Shown here piece by piece: positions 7,333 to 16,323 of a stretch of 64,000 nt of DNA; position 1 is the stretch's first letter, and each line of letters starts with the position of its first letter. Origin of the DNA: Bacteroidota bacterium (GTDB lineage Bacteria; Bacteroidota; Bacteroidia; M30B66); the NCBI GenBank assembly GCA_947460255.1, contig CANHIS010000006.1:1-64000 (forward strand). The letters are read 5' to 3'. Both the position numbers and the translations under genes were made by a program. Below the pieces are notes generated by a model. It saw only the letters and a program-made list of their open reading frames with translations. It did not search any database and had not been told where the DNA came from.

Positions 7333-8889
7333 TTAGGTTTTAACATCGAATTGAGCTTGATTCTTTTTCAGCCTGTAGGCATATAAAATCAAACAGAACA
7401 ACATGATTAATGAAAAGGCTGTAGCGATAAGAAATTCTCCAATTACTAAGTACCATGAAAATATCCTTGAGCTCACAATTAAAATGGCTAGGAAGACAAA
7501 GGCACTCCAATTCGATTTACTTTTCAATGCTTCTAATCCCTTGGAATAGGCATCAAAGCGATTGAATGCTTGCTTTGTGTCAGTTTTGTTCAATAAAGCT
7601 ACAAGAAGCCAAGTAAATACAACTGCAACAGTAACAACAAAGACTTGGAAAAAATATGGATTCAAATTAGCCCTTAAAGAAAGGTCATTTGAAAATTGAG
7701 CAAATTGAATCCAATTTTTTTCAAGGATAATATACAAATTAGCGTAAATCAAGGAGGAGAGCATCGCAATAAATTGAACTTTCGCGGTAATTTTATGCCA
7801 ATACCATCGTAAAATAAAAACCGGTCCAACACCTGCAGAAATCACAAATAAGTATTGCACTATTCCCCAAACACTCTCACTGGATAAACTCCATACAATC
7901 GAACAAACGGTAAATACTACCATACCGATCTTTCTGAATTTAACCTCTTGATTAGATGATAATCCCGAAATAAGCGTTCCTGACCATAACTGAAAATTTG
8001 AAATGGTGCCTATAAACGGAATGAGAATAAATAGCAATAATGAATATCGAATCAACGGTATAGAATGATTAATATAATCGCTAATAATTAATTCTCCTTT
8101 TAATTCTTTTCCAGTAAAATTCATGAATGCCCGATAACCTAATGAATAAACAAAATACTGGGCTAAAATCATTAATAAAATTAATCGAAACAACTGTCGT
8201 GAATCTTTCTGATTGGCGGAAGTAAGCAGTTTTTGTCCCTCCATATCAGGGAAATCATATATACCAGTGACAATCCAATGAAATCCGAAAATGAATAAAA
8301 TATTAACCCAACTTTCATCAAGATTAAATAAAGATGTATTCGAATCTACACAATTGATAGGGATATCAGGTTGACCAAAAATCCAATAAAGTCCAACCAG
8401 CAATAGGATACTTAAACTCGACAATCCAATTAATGCATCAATTCGAATTCTATTTTTAATGTTATTGGAAAACAAAATCAGCAGCATGAATGCACCTGCG
8501 AGTAAAATAGTTAGCGATTTATTTACTCCTAAAACAGGAGAAACTATTGCTGCAAAAGACAGGATTAATTGTGCTCCGATGAGTGGAATAACAATTAATC
8601 CTAGGTATACTGATCTGAATTTTGCCAAAAAACTTGACCATGCTCCTTCGTATCTAAAGAGGTGGATTTCATTTTCAGTTTTAATTGGTAATTTCTTCCA
8701 CAAAGGCCCAATGAAAACAGTACCAAATGCAAAACCAATAGCGTTTGCCCACAAAACCCAAATTTGACTTATTCCACCTGTGATTAAAAATTGAGCAATC
8801 ATTTGCGGCTCAAACAATATAGGCAGGTTAATTAACAAGGAAAATGCAAGAATATTCTTGTTAAATAAGCTTTTCAATATTGAATTCAT
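7333..8889 (-). CDS. sodium:solute symporter-like (SSS family) membrane protein
   Basis: This 518-residue, strongly hydrophobic protein has about 13 transmembrane segments. The cytoplasmic-loop motif ENEIHLFRYEGAWSSFLAKF followed by a long helix resembles Bacteroidota sodium/solute symporters of the SSS family. Later features (MEGQKLLTSANQKDSRQLFR after a helix) fit the same family's loop with 'D...Q...a.k...ea'. The substrate cannot be inferred. It is the upstream gene of a two-gene unit with the helical putative regulator. Both genes and the surrounding DNA are AT-rich compared with the housekeeping genes further right. The start at 8889 gives a short N-terminus before the first helix. Confidence 0.65.
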   Translation of the reverse strand: MNSILKSLFNKNILAFSLLINLPILFEPQMIAQFLITGGISQIWVLWANAIGFAFGTVFIGPLWKKLPIKTENEIHLFRYEGAWSSFLAKFRSVYLGLIVIPLIGAQLILSFAAIVSPVLGVNKSLTILLAGAFMLLILFSNNIKNRIRIDALIGLSSLSILLLVGLYWIFGQPDIPINCVDSNTSLFNLDESWVNILFIFGFHWIVTGIYDFPDMEGQKLLTSANQKDSRQLFRLILLMILAQYFVYSLGYRAFMNFTGKELKGELIISDYINHSIPLIRYSLLLFILIPFIGTISNFQLWSGTLISGLSSNQEVKFRKIGMVVFTVCSIVWSLSSESVWGIVQYLFVISAGVGPVFILRWYWHKITAKVQFIAMLSSLIYANLYIILEKNWIQFAQFSNDLSLRANLNPYFFQVFVVTVAVVFTWLLVALLNKTDTKQAFNRFDAYSKGLEALKSKSNWSAFVFLAILIVSSRIFSWYLVIGEFLIATAFSLIMLFCLILYAYRLKKNQAQFDVKT

Positions 8890-9026
8890 GAAAACAATAA
8901 AATATTAATCAATAATTATCCTAATTACTCTGAATATTCCTGATTCAGCGATGTATCGATTGATACTAGTACAATATTAATTAATCTATCTGCTTTAAAC
9001 CTGAGCATAAACTCCCATGTTTAAAG

Positions 9027-9941
9027 CTATTTTGCAACTAAAATATCTTTCAATGCTTCCTCAAGGTGTGAAAATCTGAATGTAAACCCCATTTGCTTGA
9101 TCCGGTGGTTCGAAACCTTGCTGCCTTCGAGCACCACAGCAGCCATTTCCCCGAAAAGGGCTTTTAGAACGAATGATGGAACACTGATCGGAAAAACGGG
9201 CCGATCCAGCACCTTAGCAAGCACTTTTGTAAATTCTCTATTGGTGCAATTTTCAGTTGCAGAAGCATTTATGGCCCCATAATATCGATTGTCGGAAATT
9301 GCATTGCTGAAAACTGTGCAGATATCGTCCAAATGAATCCAAGGCATTTGTTGCTTTCCCGTGCCGAGCGGAGAGCCAACATACCACCTAACTGGTTGAG
9401 CCATCTTCGGCAACGCTCCGCCACTTTGCGACAAGACAATACCAGTTCTAATCTTCACAATTCGTTGAGCTACCGGTTGAAAAAGATCTGCGGCATGCTC
9501 CCATTTTCTGCAGGTTTCTCCCATAAAATCGGAAGCAGCAGGTTCGGTTTCATTGTGGATGAGCGAATCCGTGTATGCTCCGTACCATCCAATAGCAGAT
9601 CCACTTATATAGGCTGTTAAGGATTGCTTTCGGCGCTTCAATGCCTCAAGAATAAGTTTGGCTGAATCAACACGGCTACTCAGGATTTCGGATTTTCTTT
9701 CGTCAGTCCACCGCTGATCGGCAATCCCAGCGCCAGCCAAATGAACAATCACCTCAACGTTATCCAGTGAACGTTCATCCAAATTGCCCTTTTTCACATC
9801 CCATGAAAAAACAGAATCGTAAGGTTGAACAGGCTTGCTAGTTCTGCTTAAAAGATGCAGCGTGTGACCTTGAGCCTTAAGCATTTGAGCCAAGCGAAGC
9901 CCAATCATGCCAGTTCCGCCAGTAATGAGAATTGTTGCCAT
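9027..9941 (-). CDS. TIGR01777-family NAD(P)-dependent sugar epimerase-like protein
   Basis: This 304-residue short-chain dehydrogenase of the extended type has an N-terminal Rossmann nucleotide-binding motif ILITGGTGMIGLRLA (residues 4-18). It has VIVHLAGAGIADQRW in the middle and SGSAIGWYG at the active-site strand, features of the YfcH/SulA-like TIGR01777 family. A C-terminal DUF1731-like segment (VLEGSKVSNHRIKQMGF) completes the family architecture, so the gene appears intact. The biochemical substrate of this family is not established. It is a single gene, with a 714-base non-coding stretch upstream. Confidence 0.85.
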   Translation of the reverse strand: MATILITGGTGMIGLRLAQMLKAQGHTLHLLSRTSKPVQPYDSVFSWDVKKGNLDERSLDNVEVIVHLAGAGIADQRWTDERKSEILSSRVDSAKLILEALKRRKQSLTAYISGSAIGWYGAYTDSLIHNETEPAASDFMGETCRKWEHAADLFQPVAQRIVKIRTGIVLSQSGGALPKMAQPVRWYVGSPLGTGKQQMPWIHLDDICTVFSNAISDNRYYGAINASATENCTNREFTKVLAKVLDRPVFPISVPSFVLKALFGEMAAVVLEGSKVSNHRIKQMGFTFRFSHLEEALKDILVAK

Positions 9942-10655
9942 AATAGTCCAACGTTAGGAGAATCTGATTGTTTTAATATTGAACACCAAAGTAAGCAATT
10001 CGCTTATGAAGTCTATAAAAGAAGCATTATATCGGAAAATTGTAAAAGCCACTAAATAATTCAATTTTATTTTTTTCCCATGATTCCGTGTTTCATGGTC
10101 GACTTCAATTCACCAATCAAATTTAGAACTACGCAGATGATCGTTCTAATTGTACACTTTTTCGACAACCAAAAACCAAAGGAAGCCTCTTCTTTGCTCA
10201 ATATGCTGATCAGACTTAGTTTTCATCGATTTAATCTGTAAAAAAATTCGCCAGAAACCACCTAAAAACCAACTTCACTGTTGAAAACAATTATTGGAAA
10301 TCTGCTCAAAAAGGTATTGGGAAAACCCAACTATCCCCTTCCCAAGGGCAATCTAGTCCAATTTAAAACTCACCACAAGATTTAATCGGATATAAACGAT
10401 TATAACCGTTTCAATACACTGCAAATTTTTCAAGCATCTGTTATTAAGTATCTTACATTCATTTTAAAACAAGCTCCAGAACGCATGCAAAATGCATCAC
10501 GCTAATTTACAGCGACTTGAAATGAACAAGATCACTCGAAGCATTTATAAATTATTAATATTCAAACGATTCTGTGCGCAACAAAACTTTCAAATTTCAC
10601 CGTTCAACTTCAATTGTTTGCGCTGCACAAACTACTTTTCAAATAACTTTGCCAA
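9942..10655. other. 714-base intergenic stretch without a recognised gene
   Basis: No open frame here looks coding and no tRNA, rRNA or known RNA gene was recognised. Two small symmetrical elements occur: a TTGGG-AAAA-CCCAA hairpin at 10317-10330, and an 18-base near-palindrome at 10394-10411 (AAACG..CGTTT, one mismatched pair). The right end carries the ferredoxin promoter. The region is AT-rich and may hold the promoters of the divergent epimerase and ferredoxin genes or an unrecognised small RNA. Confidence 0.4.
10644..10651 (+). promoter_or_regulatory. -7 promoter box of the ferredoxin gene (leaderless arrangement)
   Basis: TAACTTTG matches the Bacteroidota -7 consensus TAnnTTTG. Only four bases separate it from the ATG at 10656, so transcription probably begins at or within a base or two of the start codon and the mRNA would be leaderless. 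Confidence 0.6.
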
Positions 10656-10982
10656 ATGAACGAACCTCGCATCTACGACAAACACATCTTCATTTGCACA
10701 AATCAACGCCCTGAAAACGCTCCAAGGCCAAGTTGTGGAGAAGCACATGGAATTGAATTGGTGATAGCATTTAAAAAAGCAATCAAAGACAAAGCCCTCG
10801 AAATGCCAATCAGAGCTCAAAAAACTGGCTGTTTCGACTTGTGCGAGTCTGGTCCAATGGTGGTGGTTTACCCTGAAGCAGTGTTCTACAAGAACGTTCA
10901 AATCGAAGATGTTCAAGAAATTGTAGATGAGCATATTGCAGGCGGAAAGCCTGTTGAGCGTCTGCGTTACAAAAAGTCGTAA
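10656..10982 (+). CDS. (2Fe-2S) thioredoxin-like ferredoxin
   Basis: This 108-residue protein has four cysteines at positions 14, 27, 59 and 63 in the pattern of thioredoxin-like [2Fe-2S] ferredoxins (HIFICTN, PSCG, GCFDLC, then GPMVVVYP). It probably carries a single [2Fe-2S] cluster for cytoplasmic electron transfer. A C-terminal KPVERL motif, usual in the family, is present. The length and motifs are complete. It stands alone, with its own -7 box four bases upstream of the ATG. The redox partner is unknown. Confidence 0.88.
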   Translation: MNEPRIYDKHIFICTNQRPENAPRPSCGEAHGIELVIAFKKAIKDKALEMPIRAQKTGCFDLCESGPMVVVYPEAVFYKNVQIEDVQEIVDEHIAGGKPVERLRYKKS

Positions 10983-11025
10983 TTGGTTTTAAAGTTTTGA
11001 AATCAACCTCAGAATAATTTTAAAC

Positions 11026-11033
11026 TACATTTG
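11026..11033 (+). promoter_or_regulatory. -7 promoter box of the beta-helix lipoprotein gene
   Basis: TACATTTG matches TAnnTTTG and ends 7 bases before the ATG at 11041, leaving essentially no 5' leader. Confidence 0.5.
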
Positions 11034-11040
11034 GCGTTAG

Positions 11041-12522
11041 ATGCCCTTGGTGAGAAAAGTTTTTCAATTTCTATTGTTTGCCACGTTGCTGTCTGCCTTC
11101 CTTGTTAGTTGTAGGAAGGACGAGATTACAACCGATCCGAACGACAAACTAGCATTTTCGGATGACTCGGTGTATTTTGATACCGTATTCGTAACATTTG
11201 GATCTGTTACCAAGCGGTTTAGGGTGTACAACCAGAATGACGAGAAAATCAAAATCTCATCTATTCGCCTCGCCGGAGGAAACAACTCATTCTTCAGGTT
11301 AAACATCGATGGCGTTTCTGCCGATGAAGTAAAAGACATTGAAATAGATCCAGGCGATAGCATCTTCATCTTTGCAGAAGTAACCATCGATCCAAACAAT
11401 GAATTAAACCCTTTCGTAGTTACAGATAGTGTTGTTTTTGAAACCAATGGAAATATCCAAGATGTTCAATTGGTTGCCTACGGCAGAAATGCAGACTTTT
11501 TCCGACCGACAGTGTTTCCCACGAATGGCTTTCCAGATTATTCCGTGTTAAGTGCAAGTTCAACTTGGACAAATGAGAAGCCCAAAGTTATAATCGGTTA
11601 CTTAGTAGTTGACTCAGCACAAACACTTACTATAGAGGCAGGAACGCAAGTTTACTTGTACAACAATTCTGGATTGTGGATTTTCAAAAATGGAACGCTG
11701 ATCGTGAACGGAACATTGCAGGATTCGGTTGTTTTTCAAGGCACAAGAAAAGAAGTTTCATATCGAGAAACACCTGGTCAATGGGATCGAATTTGGATCA
11801 ATCAAGGCAGCGTCAACAATAAGATTAATCATGCTGTAATTAAAAATGCCAACATCGGAATTCAAGCGGAAGACGTGCTGGAACTTGGAGCTGCTACACA
11901 AGGCAAACTCACAATTTCGAATTGTAACATACGCAATATGAAGGCCTTCGGAATGTACGGCGTGGATTATAACATCGAAGCTTGGAACAATGTCATTAGC
12001 AATTGCGGTGCGTATGCAATCTCTTTGATCCGAGGAGGTGAGTATAGATTTCGACATTGCACAGTGGCCAATTACTGGAATGAATCTGTGCGAGCTGAAC
12101 CATCAGTTTTCTTGAGTAATGCTCAACGAAGAGGCGACAACTCGGTAGTGGTTTCAGACATGAATTTCAGCTTTTTAAACGGTATTGTAGATGGAAGTGT
12201 ACAAAGTGCCAATGAGCTTGAAGTGAGCAGTTTGCCAGATGCGCAATTCAACTGGTTATTCAAAAACAGCTTGTTAAAAATCGACAATCCCGACATTAAC
12301 ACCAACGATGCGACACACTTCGTGAACATGCGTTTTAATGAAGATCCTGGTTTTGAAAATGCTTCGAATCGAAACTACAAACTCTCAGCTACGTCGGTGG
12401 CCAGAAACTGGGCTTCTCCCGACCATGTGAATGCAGCTCCAGCAATTCCTACTGATATTCTGGAAACCAATCGACTTGCTGATGAAGCACCCGATGCAGG
12501 GGCTTATGAGTTTATTCCATAA
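11041..12522 (+). CDS. exported lipoprotein with parallel beta-helix domain
   Basis: This 493-residue protein begins with a lipoprotein signal (hydrophobic core FLLFATLLSAF, lipobox LVSC, Cys about residue 24, followed by RKDE). Residues about 45-150 look like an immunoglobulin-like beta-sandwich (VYFDTVFVTFGSVTKRF). Residues about 180-400 show short repeated strands with Asn ladders typical of a right-handed parallel beta-helix (AGTQVYLYNNSGLWIFKNG, HAVIKNANIGIQ, ISNCNIRNMKAFG, HCTVANYW). It is probably attached to the outer membrane and either surface-exposed or periplasmic. Substrate is unknown, though polysaccharide binding would fit the fold. The C-terminus, DAGAYEF, is often seen in such beta-helix lipoproteins. 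Confidence 0.75.
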   Translation: MPLVRKVFQFLLFATLLSAFLVSCRKDEITTDPNDKLAFSDDSVYFDTVFVTFGSVTKRFRVYNQNDEKIKISSIRLAGGNNSFFRLNIDGVSADEVKDIEIDPGDSIFIFAEVTIDPNNELNPFVVTDSVVFETNGNIQDVQLVAYGRNADFFRPTVFPTNGFPDYSVLSASSTWTNEKPKVIIGYLVVDSAQTLTIEAGTQVYLYNNSGLWIFKNGTLIVNGTLQDSVVFQGTRKEVSYRETPGQWDRIWINQGSVNNKINHAVIKNANIGIQAEDVLELGAATQGKLTISNCNIRNMKAFGMYGVDYNIEAWNNVISNCGAYAISLIRGGEYRFRHCTVANYWNESVRAEPSVFLSNAQRRGDNSVVVSDMNFSFLNGIVDGSVQSANELEVSSLPDAQFNWLFKNSLLKIDNPDINTNDATHFVNMRFNEDPGFENASNRNYKLSATSVARNWASPDHVNAAPAIPTDILETNRLADEAPDAGAYEFIP

Positions 12523-12543
12523 AGTTTCAGATTGAGATTTGCC

Positions 12544-12551
12544 TATCTTTG
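12544..12551 (+). promoter_or_regulatory. -7 promoter box upstream of pfkA
   Basis: TATCTTTG fits TAnnTTTG and lies 76 bases before the pfkA ATG, implying a leader of about 70 bases. No ribosome-binding or riboswitch structure was recognised in that leader. Confidence 0.4.
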
Positions 12552-12627
12552 TGTTATTATAACACTTTATAGATTTCTATGACGAAAGTGAAATCGATTT
12601 CGGCAGAGAACATCCAACAGACTGAAA

Positions 12628-13602
12628 ATGAAACATATCGCTGTATTAACATCTGGAGGAGATGCTCCAGGAATGAATGCTTGTATTCGTGCAGTTGTTC
12701 GTACTGGACAGTTTCACAACATGCAGGTAACTGGAGTAGTTGCTGGTTATGAAGGATTGATCAATGGCGATTTTCGCGACATGGACTCCGCCTCGGTGGG
12801 TAATATCATCCAAAGAGGTGGAACAATCCTTAAAACTGCTCGAAGCAAGACATTTATGACTGAGGAAGGGCGAAAACAAGCCTATCAACACGTGAAAGAA
12901 CGAGGCATCGAGGGCATTGTCGTGATAGGTGGGGATGGTTCATTTAGAGGTGCTGATGTTTTTGCCACCGAATTTCCTGATGTTAAAGTGATTGGAATTC
13001 CAGGAACCATCGACAATGACTTGTTTGGAACGGATTTCACCATTGGATATGACACAGCCATCAACACTGTTGTTGAAGCGGTCGATAATATCCGTGATAC
13101 AGCATCTTCCCACAATCGCCTGTTTTTCGTAGAAGTTATGGGCCGAGATGCAGGACTAATCGCTCTTCGCAGTGGAATTGCCGTTGGTGCTGAAGCGATC
13201 CTCATTCCTGAAACAGAAACCCATATCGATAAGCTTATTGCCCAATTGGAACGTGGCTGGAAACGCCAGAAATCAGGGCACGTAATCATTGTAGCCGAAG
13301 GTGATGATGCAGGTGGAGCATTCAAAATCGCAGAAATCGTACAGCAAAAGTTCGACAAACTCGAAACGAAGGTGGCAATCCTTGGGCATATTCAACGTGG
13401 CGGGCATCCAACATGCATGGACCGCGTTTTGGCCACTCGACTCGGTTATGAAGCTGTTGAGGCTTTAAGATCGGGTAAAAATCGCATGATGGCAGGCCAA
13501 GTATCCGGTCAAGTAACGTTTACGCCACTATCACAAGCAGTGAAGCACATCATGGATGTGAACGATACGATCTTAAAAATTGCCGAAATCATGTCACTGT
13601 AA
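12628..13602 (+). CDS. pfkA: ATP-dependent 6-phosphofructokinase
   Basis: This 324-residue protein of standard bacterial PfkA length phosphorylates fructose 6-phosphate to fructose 1,6-bisphosphate in glycolysis. It has the N-terminal GGDAPGMNA nucleotide-binding motif (residues 10-18), GGDGSFRGA for the ATP site, GTIDND carrying the catalytic Asp, MGRDAG and GHIQRGG for substrate and allosteric contacts. The Gly after GGDG at the diphosphate-discriminating position fits ATP rather than pyrophosphate use. It stands alone, preceded by a promoter box at 12544-12551 and followed by a 132-base gap. Confidence 0.96.
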   Translation: MKHIAVLTSGGDAPGMNACIRAVVRTGQFHNMQVTGVVAGYEGLINGDFRDMDSASVGNIIQRGGTILKTARSKTFMTEEGRKQAYQHVKERGIEGIVVIGGDGSFRGADVFATEFPDVKVIGIPGTIDNDLFGTDFTIGYDTAINTVVEAVDNIRDTASSHNRLFFVEVMGRDAGLIALRSGIAVGAEAILIPETETHIDKLIAQLERGWKRQKSGHVIIVAEGDDAGGAFKIAEIVQQKFDKLETKVAILGHIQRGGHPTCMDRVLATRLGYEAVEALRSGKNRMMAGQVSGQVTFTPLSQAVKHIMDVNDTILKIAEIMSL

Positions 13603-13700
13603 AGCTCGAATCACGCAATCTAAATATGTCGAACCAAATTGCAAATAGCTTGTTATTAGAAGATTAAACACATCTGGATATTTCGAAATAAGTTTTCGCC

Positions 13701-13708
13701 TACTTTTG
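13701..13708 (+). promoter_or_regulatory. -7 promoter box of the desaturase operon
   Basis: TACTTTTG matches TAnnTTTG and lies 26 bases before the TTG codon at 13735, supporting initiation there rather than at a distant internal ATG. Confidence 0.5.
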
Positions 13709-13734
13709 CAGGCACAAACCTGATAAACACTCGA

Positions 13735-14835
13735 TTGAAGTTGAAAAAAGTTACTTTTAACAACGCTGATAACTCATTCTTCGAAACCCTAAAAAACGAA
13801 GTGAACGAGTACTTTGAATCAAAAAACAAGAAGCAAACAGGCGATTTCAGATTGTACCTGAAGACCTTCACCCTTATTCCAGCATGTTTAATCATCTATA
13901 CAGCATTGCTCACCGCGCAAATGCCTGTAGCATTGGCATTAACGCTCTGTTTAATTTTAGGGTTTTTTCTTGCTTGTATAGGCTTCAATGTGATGCACGA
14001 CGCATGTCATGGAAGTTACTCAGAAAGCAAACGACTCAATTACGCCATGGGCCTCACAATGAATGCCTTGGGCTCAAACGCTTTCATTTGGAAACAAAAG
14101 CACAACATCATTCACCATACCTACACCAATGTGGATGGCGTGGATGATGATATCGCGAAATCGCCCGTGCTTCGTCATTGTTTCTCACAACCATACAAAC
14201 CGATGCACAAATGGCAACACATTTACATGGTCCCTTTGTATGCTGTATCCTCAATACTTTGGGCGTTGCTTACCGATTTCGAGAAGTATTTCAAGAAGGA
14301 AATCAATGGCACGAAAATGAACCATTTCAATCTGCAAGAACACATCATTTTCTGGGTTACGAAGGTGCTATATGTGTTTTTTTACATTGCGTTCCCAATT
14401 TACATGGTTGGTGTTGGTCCGTTTTTGATTGGCTATTTCGTTGCCAATGCCGCAATGGGCTTAACTATGGCATTGGTGTTTCAATTGGCACACGTTGTTG
14501 AAACTACCACATTTGTCGACGCTTGGGAGCTTGAAGGCAAAATGACCATTCAAGATGCTTGGGCAATTCACCAGTTGCGTACCACCTCAAATTTCTCTAC
14601 AAATAGCAAACTTGTGTCGTGGTTTGTTGGAGGCCTAAATTTTCAAATCGAACACCACCTTTTTCCCAAAGTAAGTCATGTGCATTACCCTGCTATCAGC
14701 AAAATTGTGAAACGCGTGGCAGCGGAATATGGCATCAAATACAACAACATTCCTACGTTTACATCAGCAGTGGCGAGTCACTTTAAAATGATGAAAACTT
14801 TCGGAAGTCGTGAAAATGAATTGATCGCAGCTTGA
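13735..14835 (+). CDS. acyl-lipid/acyl-CoA fatty acid desaturase
   Basis: This 366-residue integral membrane desaturase has the three His boxes of the family: HDACH (88-92), HNIIHH (123-128) and QIEHHLFP (304-311). The QIEHH form with Gln is typical of front-end (delta-5/delta-6-like) desaturases. No cytochrome b5 domain is attached, so an external electron donor is needed. Hydrophobic segments around 50-88 and 210-255 fit four membrane crossings. No in-frame ATG precedes the first helix, so translation must start at TTG, either 13735 or 13741. The stop overlaps the TTG start of the peptidase gene (TTGA), implying translational coupling. Confidence 0.9.
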   Translation: MKLKKVTFNNADNSFFETLKNEVNEYFESKNKKQTGDFRLYLKTFTLIPACLIIYTALLTAQMPVALALTLCLILGFFLACIGFNVMHDACHGSYSESKRLNYAMGLTMNALGSNAFIWKQKHNIIHHTYTNVDGVDDDIAKSPVLRHCFSQPYKPMHKWQHIYMVPLYAVSSILWALLTDFEKYFKKEINGTKMNHFNLQEHIIFWVTKVLYVFFYIAFPIYMVGVGPFLIGYFVANAAMGLTMALVFQLAHVVETTTFVDAWELEGKMTIQDAWAIHQLRTTSNFSTNSKLVSWFVGGLNFQIEHHLFPKVSHVHYPAISKIVKRVAAEYGIKYNNIPTFTSAVASHFKMMKTFGSRENELIAA

Positions 14836-15671
14836 TCGTTGTTTTCGCCATTTTTGCTGCAATAGTGCTTTTCTCTATTGCCTACGCATATTCAGATGGC
14901 GAGGATAACGCGTTTGCGCAAACAATTGACGAGAATGAGATATCTGGATTAGATGGATATTCGAAAATTTCAGAAATACCAGCGCCTGAAAAACTGCATG
15001 CATTTCTGCTCAAACAATTTGATTATTACCTACTTCTCAGCGATAGCGAAAAGTCCACTTTTAGAACTCGTTTAGAATTCCTCCTTAGGAGCAAATGGTT
15101 TATTGCCAAAGACGGTTTACATCTTCACGATGTGATGATCTTGTTCGTATGCGCATCGATGGTTCAACTTACCTTCGGTTTGAAGAATTTCGAATTTCCT
15201 CGTTTTAACAAAATCGCGCTTTTTCCCGACACCTTTTATTCTGGGATGATTGAACGAGAAGTGAAAGGATTAACGGTTTATCAAAGCGGTTTGGTGATTA
15301 TGTCGTGGCCGCATGCTTTTGATGGCTATAAAGACCCCAACGACAAAATCAACCTCATTTTGCATGAAATGGCACATGCTCTTTACCTCGATTATTTTGG
15401 TAACCGGAGGATGCTTTATGGTTTCGACGATTGGCAAGAAACGGCTTATCAGGAGTTTGAAAACATGGAAAGGAACGAAAATCATCCATTTTTACGCGCT
15501 TATGCGAGTACCAACATCCACGAATTTTGGGCAGTTTGCATTGAGCATTTTTTCGAGGCACCACAAGAATTCAGAAAGTATCTTCCAAAACTATACCGAT
15601 CGATGAGCAAAATCCTAAACCAAGATATCGCTTCGCGGATAGATCAGCTCAAGGCCGCTACAGCAGTTTAA
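14832..15671 (+). CDS. MtfA-like zinc-dependent peptidase (M90)
   Basis: This 279-residue protein has an N-terminal hydrophobic segment (residues 1-18) that looks like a membrane anchor. The gluzincin motif HEMAH lies at residues 178-182, with a downstream Glu-containing helix (IHEFWAVCIEHFFE). Family features NLILHEMAHAL and ANxxEFWA-like sequence place it in the MtfA/DUF980 group of aminopeptidases. In E. coli MtfA modulates the Mlc repressor, but no such context is seen here. The start is a TTG overlapping the desaturase stop by four bases. The next ATG codons are far inside the protein, so the TTG start is supported. Confidence 0.8.
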   Translation: MIVVFAIFAAIVLFSIAYAYSDGEDNAFAQTIDENEISGLDGYSKISEIPAPEKLHAFLLKQFDYYLLLSDSEKSTFRTRLEFLLRSKWFIAKDGLHLHDVMILFVCASMVQLTFGLKNFEFPRFNKIALFPDTFYSGMIEREVKGLTVYQSGLVIMSWPHAFDGYKDPNDKINLILHEMAHALYLDYFGNRRMLYGFDDWQETAYQEFENMERNENHPFLRAYASTNIHEFWAVCIEHFFEAPQEFRKYLPKLYRSMSKILNQDIASRIDQLKAATAV

Positions 15672-15733
15672 AGCCGATGTTTTGCTTTGTCCTATTAAGT
15701 CTGATAAATGGCGATATCGATGGATGGATGGAT

Positions 15734-15749
15734 GGGCCATTAGGCCTGA
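15734..15749. repeat. REP-like palindrome upstream of the Y1 transposase
   Basis: GGGCCATTAGGCCTGA is a variant (ATTA centre) of the four palindromes found downstream of the transposase. GGCC arms flank a 4-base loop. It lies 95 bases before the transposase ATG and in the same orientation as the two right-most copies. A short (TGGA) tandem run immediately precedes it. Confidence 0.6.
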
Positions 15750-15843
15750 AATCTTAAACGATCATATCGCTTTAATTTAGAACATTTAAATATTTTAGGG
15801 TCGTAATGACTATTTTCACATCAAACAAGACTTTTGTTTCTAT

Positions 15844-16305
15844 ATGCCTAATACATATACCCAACTCTATGTCCAATTTGTGTTTGCTGTGAAGGGGCGA
15901 CAGAATCTTATACATGAAACATTTAGAGATGAACTAGAAAAAATCATGTGCGGCATTGTCAACGGTTTGAAATGTAAGGCCATTTCAATTTATTGCAATC
16001 CCGATCATGTTCATCTTCTTGTGGGTATGTCTCCAGATATTTCGCCTTCAAAACTGATGGAGCAAGTAAAATCAAGCTCTTCAAAGTGGCTAAATGAAAA
16101 GAAATATATTCAGGGACGATTTGAATGGCAAAGTGGATTTGGTGCTTTTACCTATTCAAAATCACAGTTGAACAATGTTATAGGATACATCATAAAACAA
16201 CCACAACATCATAAAAAACAGTCGTTTAGAGATGAATATTTGTTATTGTTGGAGAAATTTGAGGTGCCGTTTAATTCAAAATATTTATTTGAATGGTATG
16301 AATGA
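15844..16305 (+). CDS. Y1 (IS200/IS605-type) transposase, REP-associated-like
   Basis: This 153-residue single-domain HUH transposase has the metal-binding HVHLLV motif preceded by CNPD (residues about 53-61). The catalytic Tyr is probably the one in the helix NVIGYIIKQPQHH (about residue 119). QFVFAVKGRQ at the N-terminus and SKWLNEKKY are family features. No accessory TnpB gene is present. Palindromic GGCC repeats sit on both sides, which is the arrangement of REP-associated tyrosine transposases (RAYTs) that process REP hairpins rather than of an ordinary insertion sequence. The reading frame is intact. A -7 box is not obvious. Confidence 0.85.
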   Translation: MPNTYTQLYVQFVFAVKGRQNLIHETFRDELEKIMCGIVNGLKCKAISIYCNPDHVHLLVGMSPDISPSKLMEQVKSSSSKWLNEKKYIQGRFEWQSGFGAFTYSKSQLNNVIGYIIKQPQHHKKQSFRDEYLLLLEKFEVPFNSKYLFEWYE

Positions 16306-16323
16306 TATTTATCAATGACAATA

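Noticed and set aside
12885-13358. 157-codon minus-strand frame
   Set aside because: It is a shadow of the unambiguous pfkA gene.
13721-13734. TGATAAACACTCGA near the desaturase promoter as a third Fnr site
   Set aside because: The right half-site does not read TCA at the N6 spacing, and it lies downstream of the -7 box.
15700-15720. CTGATAAATGGCGATATCGA as an Fnr-like site
   Set aside because: The half-sites are not at N6 spacing, and it lies downstream of the desaturase unit rather than in front of a gene.
15720-15736. TGGA tandem run as a microsatellite or phase-variation tract
   Set aside because: There are only three to four units and it is intergenic, away from any start codon or promoter box.
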